Part shown: positions 38,094 to 48,594 of the stretch, in pieces
Position numbering within the stretch: position 1 is the stretch's first letter
Layout: every line of letters begins with the position of its first letter
NCBI RefSeq assembly: GCF_009730915.1
Contig: NC_052484.1
Span: 1,054,001-1,118,000, forward strand
DNA from: Dioscorea cayenensis subsp. rotundata
Lineage: Eukaryota > Streptophyta > Magnoliopsida > Dioscoreales > Dioscoreaceae
Length of the DNA: 64,000 nucleotides
Reading direction: 5' to 3'
Position numbers and translations under genes: made by a program
The notes under the pieces: model-generated
The model's input: the letters and a program-made list of their open reading frames with translations, nothing else
Database searches by the model: none
What the model was told of the DNA's origin: nothing

Positions 38094-41000
38094 GATATAG
38101 ATCAAGTGTTTTGACCAGCTAGAGCCTTGTATTGGATTGCTGTGTACATGAAGTCCAAGATATAGTGGCTTTTATATAAGCTCACATGCATGCCTACAAT
38201 AATTCATCTTTCATCTTATGAGGTCAAGACGGCCATTAGAGGACCACCAAATTGATGGTTTGAAAGTTACAGATATGAAGATCTTAGCAAAGAATGCCAT
38301 GCAATTTTTACTGATGAAGTTGCTCAAAAGCACGAGTTGGTGGTTGGCTGCTTCCTTCATCTATCTCTTTACTAGCCCCTTAACTCCAACCAGGTCCATT
38401 GTTCTAAATGTTATTTCTTTGACAACAAGGCGGTAGATAAAACTATTTATTAGGTAACTAATTTTGGTAGCTCAATATCCACCACGCCAATGGTTGATTG
38501 GCTTTTCCAGCTTGAACTCATCAAATATTCAATGATGTTGTAGCAATAACAACAATGTTCATGACTAATTTATCTAGATTTGTAGGGGGGAAACAAAATT
38601 CAAACCATTTACTGAATTTTTACGAGCATAGTAAAAGAACTGAGACATATAGAAAGGTGAAGATAATAACACTATTTTATGCTAATATATTAAAGCAACA
38701 AACTATAGTCAATAGCAAGTAATGGCCAATAAGATCTCAGACAGTAAAAGTAGAACTTGTTTACTTGAGCTTTTGAAAGTATGTTCCATTCTATCCAAAG
38801 AAAAAGGCCATGGTTTTAGCTGTATTGGAATTAATATAAAGGAGAAGGGAAGTTTAAAAATGAAGGAAGTAAAAATTTACACTTCAATAATACTGTGTTT
38901 TCACAGATGATCAAACTCAACAAAACAATTCACATTGTTTTCTTTTTTATCTATTTCTTTTCAATCCAAACACATCCTTAAACAATTCACACCCTTAAAC
39001 TTGTTCTTTTCTTTTTCATTTTTTTGTTTCTTTGAATGAATTTCAGGAACTCTGTCCAAAGATTTTTCAGGAGGAATGACAGAGATACTGAATGGCTTTC
39101 CATTGTTTGTAACTAAATAAGGAGGATACATTGTTCTTTCAGTACACTGTTCTTGTTTTCTCAGTAAGACAGTTTTAATGGGGTCAAGGAAAAGCTGCTT
39201 CTAGGGCTGATATCTGACGACTCAACCAATGCCACCTTCAATTGATGATGAACAAAAAAAAAGAAAAAAAAGGAGAAGCCAGTATCTCCATCAATCTTTA
39301 CCATGAATATTTATGATGGTGTCAGAAAGGAGGTAGGGGTTCAACTCATGTCCATGTGAAATGCATAAATAGGTAGGGTCATTTTTTAAAGAAGAGTAGA
39401 TGAATCCACCTCCCTATGACACGTCCCCCTCCCACTACATTGTTAGAACTTAGAAGGCAGTAATGCAGCTTAACTAACATCAACTACTACACAGCTAGCA
39501 TTCTACTATTCACTCACTACCATGCCAAAGTTCTCTAAAAAACAATTGCAACCAGCCTGTTAGATTCTGCAGTTAATTAGAGTGCATTTATTTTTAACAC
39601 ATTTCATTATGTGAGATATTCTAAAAGCAGAATAATATAAGCATTCTTCACTGTTTGCTTGAGTGAATTAAGTACTGATTCTATTGAAGTTTACGTGGAG
39701 TAGTTTTTCCTTTATGCAATGCATGGATGACACAAGAACAATCAAAGTATAACTGATAAGTATCAAACTCATACCCTCAATTTCCGGCTATTGAATCTAT
39801 CTGTCTACCATCAGAAATAAAATCTTCAGCCTACCACCACCGGCTGATTTCCAGGGCCCCTAAGTATGTCCTCTAATGCCGGGTTTCACCAGTATCTTCC
39901 CATGACCAGAAAGTACAACCAGCACAGAACTTTCTTTTTCGCATCCACTGAAAGTGTTGTTTCTCACCTCCGACTTGATGGAACTTTCAATACAATATGA
40001 ACCGCATTTGTTGTTGAACCTGTGTGAATAAATTGCCCATTGTGGTGAATAAATATTATTCAGTCCATTTTATTGTTTTCATTATTATTTATAAAGGTCC
40101 AAGGTTTCTGCCATTCCTAAACAATAATTCAAGTCTTATTAGTGTATGGCCACTGACTTGTAATAGTGTTACAAAGTGTAATTTCAGCTGGAAGTTGATA
40201 AAGTCTTGCAAATGCTAATTTTTGACAACTAAAAATGATAAGGTTTGAAAGATACATAGAAAACATTCATTTATTGGTCATCAGGAAGAATGCATTTAAT
40301 CCATATCACATCCTTAAACCCTGCCGATTAAGGTATGCCCTTTGTTTATTAAAAATAAATTATAAATCACAAGACATCAACATTAATGTTTAATAAAATT
40401 GATTTGAAAGCTGACCTACAGTTTTAATGCCATTCCGCACATTTGATTTGAATACTATTAATATTTTAACACTCTAGTTGCTATCTGCAAAGCGGCTTTC
40501 AAGTAATGTGACAAACCCTTATTATTGTTTCTCTGTAGCGAAATTAGGTTTATGAAGGGTGTCAGTTAGGTTTCCAACATTTAATGGAGACTTATATCCA
40601 AAACACATGAATGCAGTGCTAGATTTGATTGGAAACAAGCTTTTTGATATTAAACAGTGAGAGTGATTGAATCATGCATGTCATAATCAAGACATTAAGG
40701 GAGAAAAGCTCGATCAATTCGACAATGTGGAAATAGCATTATTCTCTAACTAATCAAAAACCGATTCAATGTTAGCAGAATATCAATTTAGAATTTTTCA
40801 GTTAGATTTGTTCAGGAAAAAGTCGTTTTGTTTTTAATTGGTGAAAGTGATGGAATCATGCATGTCATAATCAAGACATTAAGGAGAATAACACAATAAA
40901 CCCTACATAAAAAAACTTATATATAAATAATATTGTTCTCTTTTTTTAATTAAAAGCCAATCCAATGTTATAAAAACCAATACATCTCCATAAAGAGAGG

Positions 41001-41984
41001 TACTTACAATTACTTGAAACTCATTTCATGGTAGATTTTAAGTGCAAAAAAGCAACCAGGCCTGATAACCAAGTGAAAATAAATAAATCTCAAAGAAATC
41101 ATTGCAATTTGAAAACATTACTAGAGTATGACATCTAACATGAATTATCTATCATTCATCATCAACCACACACAGAGTCTGGAACATTAAATCATCAAGA
41201 GTGTCTATGAATCACATCTAATATTTAGCGCAAAATAAACCGAATTTCTTCACCTATACAAACATATGAAAACCTTAACAAAATCCTGAATTCAAAAAGA
41301 AAATTACTGCATTACTGAATTCCAGTTCTGCATGTCATTTCCATAAAACCATTCATCTACAAATTGCTGCTATTTAAGTTAGTCATTAAAATATATATGG
41401 GTAGCTAAATCATAAAAACCCATATCCAGCTGCTGACTATGACTCTGCATCACCAAAATGTAATTTTTTTGAGGCTTAGTTTCAAGATAAACCACAAAAA
41501 TTATTCTTTAAAATACCAATTTTATCGGCAAAACAAGCTCATTTACATAAACTGCATTTATTAGAGCAAGTCTTCGATACAAGCAATAAGATCTACAGCT
41601 AAGGATTAGATATGGCTGCTATTTTTCATTATGAACATCCAACATCATTGGAAAACAAATTTGCAGCAATATAACCAAAAATTACCTGAAATCTCACCTC
41701 TAGACTGAAATCCCACCCAGCAGGCTGCAAAAAAAGCATTTTGATGATGAGAAATGTGATAAAATCACTGCCAATTAGTTGAAAATTAAGCAAAATCGTG
41801 AACCCTAACCAAATGGGGGAAAAATGCCATCTTTATAACAAAGAAAAACAAAAAAGAAAAAAAAAAAACAAAGAAAAGAAAACGAGGAATTGAGAACCCA
41901 GAGAACGTCTAATCATTCCCGGTTCAATGAGTGCACACGGGTTTAACTGAACCCATTAAAACCGAACCGAACCACGAAAACATT
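38094..41984. other. Intergenic DNA without recognised gene
   Basis: Upstream flank of the GDSL gene, then about 3.5 kb with no coding ORF above background. It contains a two-copy tandem repeat near 40656-40990 (separate entry). On the minus strand near 41690-41730, TTTTTTTGCAG and GTAATTTT flank a short non-coding exon-like segment, with an AACCCTAAC motif near 41803; this may be the 5' part of an untranslated transcript, but nothing else supports it. Confidence 0.45.
40656..40990. repeat. Two-copy tandem repeat, about 185 bp
   Basis: GAATCATGCATGTCATAATC with its following AAGACATTAAGG occurs near 40669 and 40853, 184 bases apart. The following sequences (TTCTC..AAAACCGATTCAATGTTA and a variant) also correspond, so whole units are duplicated. 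Moderately diverged. Confidence 0.75.
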
Positions 41985-42268
41985 TGGGTGGGTTTAATCG
42001 ATCGAGTTCGAGCCGAGCAGCAAGCTACTCGACCTCGAGCTCGATTGAATATCACTGCTCAATACTCAGCTCAAACTCGATCGAGTTTTATTTTTGTAGC
42101 TCGAGCTCGACTTGATGAATAAATCGAGCTACTCGAACCCGTTCGATTAAGTTCAATAAAAACTAATAAACTCGGTTTAATAATAGATAGTTTTATACTC
42201 GTACTTGAGCTAGAGCTCGAACTTGACTCGCTCGACTACTTGAGGTTGAGCTCGACTCAGCCCTAAAC
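41985..42268. repeat. GAGCTCGA-rich dispersed repeat
   Basis: Dense in TCGAGCTCGA, CTCGACTC and GAGTTCGAGC words on both strands, ending near CTCAGCCCTAAA. Same type as the repeat in the RPL21 intron but richer in CG. Likely a non-autonomous hAT-like or related dispersed repeat; ends not resolved. Confidence 0.5.
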
Positions 42269-42908
42269 CAATCGAATTCGAGCTTTCCCCAAATCGAACT
42301 CCAGTAGCTTACAAATAATTTTGTATCATTTACACCTGTTCAGTTTGGGCCTTTGCATCAAATTAAAACTAAACTTAATATTTAAAAAAAAAAAATTACA
42401 TTGATTAACATTTGTGCAAAAGTTTGAATTAATAACCACCTTTAAACTTAGCTTTTAAAATATAAATGCATTTTTTTAACTTAATAATGATACAAAACCA
42501 GTGATTTAAAATGGCAATTAATGAATTCCAGAAATAATTGATCAATTTGTTTCACCCAAAGAAACAGAGTGAAAGTTTGAGTTACTGAAAATTTCACAAT
42601 GTACCATCAGTTATCATACAACAAGCAACATGACAGAACTAACTTCTTTTTTTTCCTTAAAAAAAAGAAAAAAAAAAAGGGGAAAAAAAAGATATATTTG
42701 GAATAGAGCATGTGGAACACAAAGCCATCCTGTATTCATAAGAAACTTTTGAGCTGTTCTTCAATTCATGTTTCCAACATCATGCTCTGCTGGTCTGCTG
42801 ATGACGGCACGATGGACTGAAGCTCTTCACTTCTTGCTCATGTCGTTGAATGGCTGCGTGTTTTTTGTTTTCGATGTTGCTCAGCTTCGATCTTGAGTTT
42901 AGTATCAT
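42269..42908. other. 3' flank of ING1
   Basis: AT-rich spacer with a purine-rich A/G tract at 42655-42690. The ING1 3' UTR lies at its right end. No other feature was seen. Confidence 0.5.
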
Positions 42909-45900
42909 TCACTTCCCTTTTCGGCGTTTCTGCATTCCGGAACAATTGGAGCAGTACCATTTTCCCTTTGGATGTTCTTTCAGACCGACACAACCGAAGT
43001 GGAACCACTCTATCTTGCACTGTGGAATGAGAAAACAGAAAACAATCTTTACCGGATTGGCATAAAAACTGGAACAAAAAGACGGGAAATTGATAGATAA
43101 ACTGATTACATCTGGATTGTCACAAGCAACCATCTCTCCGAAGCTAACTTGGTTGCAGAAACAATATGTAGGTTCGTTTGGATCAACTGGCAGCTCTAAA
43201 TCCATGCTTATCGGTTCTACTGCTGCTGCCGCCGCTAACCGTGTTCTGAACCGCACAAAGAAATGTGAGGCAGTGTAAACTAATCAGTGACGAACTAGAG
43301 TAAAATCATCTTATGATGTGTGTCTCACTTTTTACGGCCTCCTCGGCTACTTTCGCTTATCCTTCCGGATCTGGTGGTATTTTTCAGTATTCAAGACGTT
43401 AGCTCCTGCACTTGCAGCAAGCTCTTTTTTCTGCATATCAACAGTAAATCATCAGAAGAATTAACCAGAGATTGATGGGAAATGGAACAAATTTCATAAA
43501 AAAATTCCGGAAGAAACTATGAAAGAGAAAACCTTTCCGAATCTCTTCAAGTTTCCTCATGTATTGGTCAAGTTGTTGGATGTGAGCATCAACCTGCATC
43601 ATTGATTTAGACACTCTGATTATGTGAATGATTGATTAACAACTTCCAGCAAAAGCTAACAAGTATCTGGCAACATGACACCATTTCAAAAAGTCCTCAA
43701 AAACATGGACCGACAAAGATAAGAGTAGAAGAATTAAATGAAATAAAATGAGACCAAACAAGATGAGAAAAACTTGTGGATCAAAACAAAATAAACTTGC
43801 GGCCAAAGGATGTTAAGGAAAAATGATCACAGAGTGTGTTCACAGAATCATTAGTTATGTTTAAAGGGAATAGCTGCCCCAAAGTTGCCCAAAAAGACAA
43901 ACATGTAATCCTTGCTCTATCATTCTAAATCCCAATGTCCTTGTGGTCAGGGTCACTTGAACCATGTTGAAATAGAAAATCATAACACAGGTGAAACATT
44001 TCAAGTACAATAATGATAGTCAAGAATCCAACTCTGGAAATGTAATAAAGATTCCAAGCTATTATTTGCTGATTCAGCAATATGCTTAGTTCGGGTTGAA
44101 GCTTGTAACCTCAATTCCAACTATTGGAGGGAGTCAATTCAACATGCAATTGACTATAAATGGTGGACTGGTATAGGAAGACAATATATTATCTGGTCAT
44201 GATTAACATTAACATCAGATTATTGCAACAATTGAGTGAATGAAAAGACCTGCCACTAGCAGTTCTGAGATGTAATCTATGTTTTTAAGCCATAACTGAG
44301 AAAACCCAGAACCCAAAATAAATTGGGAACTCAAGTTCCAATGTCAGACTACACTGCATGAAATAGACATGCAGGCAAATCATTGAGGACTTTTATTAAT
44401 TGAATGATCATATAGCAGAGCTCAGAGTCACCTACTATGTCATATGCTTGTACAGCCAATGCCACTTTTTCATCAGCAATTCTGATGCAGTGCTTTTGCT
44501 CCTCAAGAGCCTCATCAGAGAACCTGATGAGTGATGAATCAGGAGTAATGTTACCAGATTCAACTCCCCGCTTGATGTTCTCCATTTCTTGTTCACAACG
44601 CTGTTCATTTTGCCGTTGTACTCCTAAATGTATTACAAAGTAAAATAGATGTTCATGTAATATTGAGCCTTAAAATATGATTCAAAAGAACAAACAAAAT
44701 GAAGGAATATGTAATGAGATCCAATAAAAATATGCAACCTCACAGATTAATAAGCAACTAATTACGCAAACACATATGTAAATATCTTCAGTATTTTTGC
44801 ACTAAGCACCTTTTCTACCATGTTAACACCAAAGAATCAACCACCATATATCCTTTCATGGCCTTACTTCAATATAGTTTCGTTAAAAAGGTTTTAATTA
44901 GTGAATTTGCAATGGGTACCCAAGATGGAACATCATCCATCCTCAGTCCAACATATAAGAAAATGAACTGAAAAAGCGGTAAATGATCTAGAATATTCTC
45001 GGTGTTGCCAATAAGTCATACATGCGAAAAAGTACTTGTCACTACCTGATAACAACGCTGATAAAGTGGCATCTCTGCATGCAGAAAAAGAATTAAATAT
45101 ATTAGACTCTATATGGCACCTTGAAAACTTTTATCAAGATCCCGCATCATGCTGTAGTTACGTTGCAGCATCGCTGGGAGGGATTCTAAACCTAGGAAAA
45201 GAAATAATGATTAGACCGTCCTGTAAATTCTCATGAAACAAAAAAGAAACAAAAGCAAAACAAAAAGATTTTTTTGAGGGGAAGAAGAAGGAAAAAGTAG
45301 GTCATGGTAACTTTTCTATGTAACTGCATTAAATTCATGAGCTGCACATCATTGGCATGGTGAACAAATCATCCCTCAACCGCAAATCATCCCTCAACCG
45401 CTGATTTTTTTTTTTTTAAAACTTATCGTATAGATTGAAAAGCAATTAATATACACAGAGAAAGATGATGAAAACAATTTAAATTGTGCATGTCCACAAG
45501 AACTTTCGCAAGAATAATAACAGCTAAGCACTTCCATAGAACAATAGTAAGCACACTTGATCATCTGCCCACCAAAGAATTTTGGCTTCGAAATAAACAT
45601 CAGTGCAATGGATGAATATTTGAAAACAAATGAGTTCACGGTGTGGGTTATGTGGTCTTTGTCAAACAATGGATTTTTGTCAAAAACTAGAGACAGGAAA
45701 TGATAACCAACACAAATAACACAATCCCTTAGCAGCTGCTTCAGGACATTAGTCAATTATATACACAGTAAAAAGGTTTGAACTTTTTGAGAAATTTCAA
45801 AAATTGCGGAGAAGAATGTCTCATGTGAAGAGGACTGACTACAGTGATGTGACAAGTTTTTTTCACTTGACACAGAGTTTGATTTAACCAATCTGGAAAA

Positions 45901-46840
45901 AAATTGAATTTAAGCTATGCTGAAGCTTAGGATGTTCTTTGGATACTGGCAAGATCTTTCAATGATTTTCACAGCAGCAACTTGGATTCCAGCCACAAAT
46001 TTTATTTTAAATAAAATCATAAAAAAATTACAAATGAACTTGTAGAACTAGGCCAAAACTTTATCGAAATCCATGAGACAACACAGGGACAGATTTGAGC
46101 AACAATTCCATTACCCACAGTGCTGCTGATAAATCCTATTAATCTATGAATGGAACCCTAGCTGAGGATCCTTCAAGCATTTCCATTAATGGTAACTAAA
46201 TTCCAGCAAGAAAACTGATCCAGAAATAAAAATCAGCGATTTCCTTCAAAATAATACAATGAACAACTAAAAAACTCAAATAACATGCAAAACTTTAATC
46301 AGCAAACAGAATTCATTGCCAAATGAATTTCTATTTGAACAGTGATTATTTGGCCAAAGCTACCATCGATTGGTTCTGGAATGAAACCCCAACACAATTC
46401 CAGGAAACCAAACATGCATGAAAACCAGGAGGGAGGAGTCGGAGACAAAATTATTGAAGAGAGATACAGACAAAAAACGCTTACTGGTTTGAAATTACTC
46501 CATGAAGAATTCTATCAATAAACAAGCGGAACCCTAGCGGAGGATCTTTCAAGCATTTCCATGAAAACTAAATAAATACCAGCAAGAAAGCCGATTCAGA
46601 GATAAAAATCACTAATTTCCTCCAAATTTCATACAATAAACTACTCAAGAACTCAAATAACGCCCCAAAACTAAATCATCAAACAAAACTCATGAGCAAG
46701 TGAATTCAATTTGAAAACAATGGTTATTTCGCTAGGGCTACTTGTGCTTGGCTTGAAACGAAACCCTAACACCAGTTAAGGACACTAAACATGCGAGAGA
46801 GAGAGAGATTACTGGCTTGGAAGTCCTCCATGAATCCCAT
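42909..46840 (-). CDS. ING1: ING1-type PHD-finger chromatin protein
   Basis: Seven exons on the minus strand: 46840-46813, 45191-45120, 44623-44436, 43593-43533, 43430-43329, 43245-43110 and 43019-42909, about 231 residues. The N-terminal ING helices read [50 protein letters not shown] and [21 protein letters not shown] basic linker ([16 protein letters not shown]) leads to a complete C-terminal PHD finger: [51 protein letters not shown] fingers read H3K4me3 and tether NuA4-type or related acetyltransferase complexes. Two A runs in exon 5 (T runs 43425-43430 and 43380-43384) each appear one base long; without them all phases agree. A decayed copy of exon 1 lies in intron 1. Confidence 0.92.
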
Positions 46841-46850
46841 CTCGAAGCTC
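46140..46850 (-). repeat. Tandem duplication covering ING1 exon 1
   Basis: Copy 1 (about 46140-46510, inside intron 1) and copy 2 (about 46511-46850, containing the real exon 1) share GGAACCCTAGCKGAGGATC, TTCAAGCATTTCCAT, CCAGCAAGAAA, AAACATGC and, at the right end, TTACTGGYTTGRAA..CTCCATGAA. The exon 1 equivalent in copy 1 keeps the Met-Glu context but is closed by a stop directly after, so it is a relic. Offset is about 330-375 bases. Confidence 0.8.
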
Positions 46851-46919
46851 CGCGCTGTGGATTCGAGTTTCCCGCTGGGCAAAGGCGATGCCTTTATAGT
46901 TTATATAACCGCTAGGGAT

Positions 46920-47012
46920 TGGGAAACGAGCCACCCGGTTCAGGCCCGCCAAGTGAACCGGCCTTGAACCGGTCCGGTTAGGACAAAACCAGACCGGACC
47001 GGAAAGGATTGA
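46920..47012. repeat. CCGGTT-rich repeat at gap edge
   Basis: ACCCGGTTCAGG, GTGAACCGGCCTTGAACCGG and GACCGGACCGG words crowd 90 bases directly before the N gap, upstream of ING1. Probably the edge of a repeat that stopped the assembly. Confidence 0.6.
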
Positions 47013-47027
47013 TAAAATTTGTAATAT

Positions 47028-48027
47028 NNNNNNNNNNNNNNNNNNNNNNNNNNNNNNNNNNNNNNNNNNNNNNNNNNNNNNNNNNNNNNNNNNNNNNNNN
47101 NNNNNNNNNNNNNNNNNNNNNNNNNNNNNNNNNNNNNNNNNNNNNNNNNNNNNNNNNNNNNNNNNNNNNNNNNNNNNNNNNNNNNNNNNNNNNNNNNNNN
47201 NNNNNNNNNNNNNNNNNNNNNNNNNNNNNNNNNNNNNNNNNNNNNNNNNNNNNNNNNNNNNNNNNNNNNNNNNNNNNNNNNNNNNNNNNNNNNNNNNNNN
47301 NNNNNNNNNNNNNNNNNNNNNNNNNNNNNNNNNNNNNNNNNNNNNNNNNNNNNNNNNNNNNNNNNNNNNNNNNNNNNNNNNNNNNNNNNNNNNNNNNNNN
47401 NNNNNNNNNNNNNNNNNNNNNNNNNNNNNNNNNNNNNNNNNNNNNNNNNNNNNNNNNNNNNNNNNNNNNNNNNNNNNNNNNNNNNNNNNNNNNNNNNNNN
47501 NNNNNNNNNNNNNNNNNNNNNNNNNNNNNNNNNNNNNNNNNNNNNNNNNNNNNNNNNNNNNNNNNNNNNNNNNNNNNNNNNNNNNNNNNNNNNNNNNNNN
47601 NNNNNNNNNNNNNNNNNNNNNNNNNNNNNNNNNNNNNNNNNNNNNNNNNNNNNNNNNNNNNNNNNNNNNNNNNNNNNNNNNNNNNNNNNNNNNNNNNNNN
47701 NNNNNNNNNNNNNNNNNNNNNNNNNNNNNNNNNNNNNNNNNNNNNNNNNNNNNNNNNNNNNNNNNNNNNNNNNNNNNNNNNNNNNNNNNNNNNNNNNNNN
47801 NNNNNNNNNNNNNNNNNNNNNNNNNNNNNNNNNNNNNNNNNNNNNNNNNNNNNNNNNNNNNNNNNNNNNNNNNNNNNNNNNNNNNNNNNNNNNNNNNNNN
47901 NNNNNNNNNNNNNNNNNNNNNNNNNNNNNNNNNNNNNNNNNNNNNNNNNNNNNNNNNNNNNNNNNNNNNNNNNNNNNNNNNNNNNNNNNNNNNNNNNNNN
48001 NNNNNNNNNNNNNNNNNNNNNNNNNNN
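47028..48027. other. Assembly gap of exactly 1000 N
   Basis: A round-number placeholder, so the true distance is unknown. It separates the ING1 promoter from the 3' flank of the glutaredoxin gene. Open frames spanning it are meaningless. Confidence 0.98.
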
Positions 48028-48594
48028 ATATAAAAACACACAAATATATTTACTTAAATTTTAAATTAATCCATTAGAATTACTGAAGACTAGATTAATA
48101 TTTCAAGATTCATCAACCAAAATGCAACCAGGGAGAATAAACAGTTTTTTTTATTTTTTTAAATAAATTTATGATCCATCCATTTTATTCAAAAAAAATA
48201 AATAAATAAATAAATAAGCAATGTTTGCTTTGCATTTTAACATGATATTTGAACTTAATTAAATAATTCTTTTATTATATCACCATTACAAAAAAAACCT
48301 AACCATATAATCAATAATCTTGCATGCATTTGGTACATTTAACAACTTTCTTCCATATATCATAAGCAAAAATTCTGAGGGTTATTCCCAATCCAAACAT
48401 CAAAAGTTCAATAGTTCAAATATCGGATTCACGACTTGTTCATATTTATCCAAAAAAAGACTTACAAAGAAATATATATATATATATATATATTAAAGAG
48501 ACAAGCAAATATATATATATATATATATATCACCCACTGCATTACGAATGAAACAAGTTCAAATACGCCGAGATCATAACATCATAAAGGTGCG
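48028..48594. other. 3' flank of glutaredoxin gene
   Basis: AT-rich, with (AT)n tracts at 48474-48492 and 48511-48530. No gene was seen. Confidence 0.5.

Noticed and set aside
39300-39440. miRNA hairpin with GGAGGTAGGGG and CACCTCCCT arms
   Set aside because: Pairing is weak and no known miRNA sequence was recognised.
46809-48064. Open frames of 350-410 codons crossing the N gap
   Set aside because: They consist almost wholly of unknown residues from the gap and have no real coding content.
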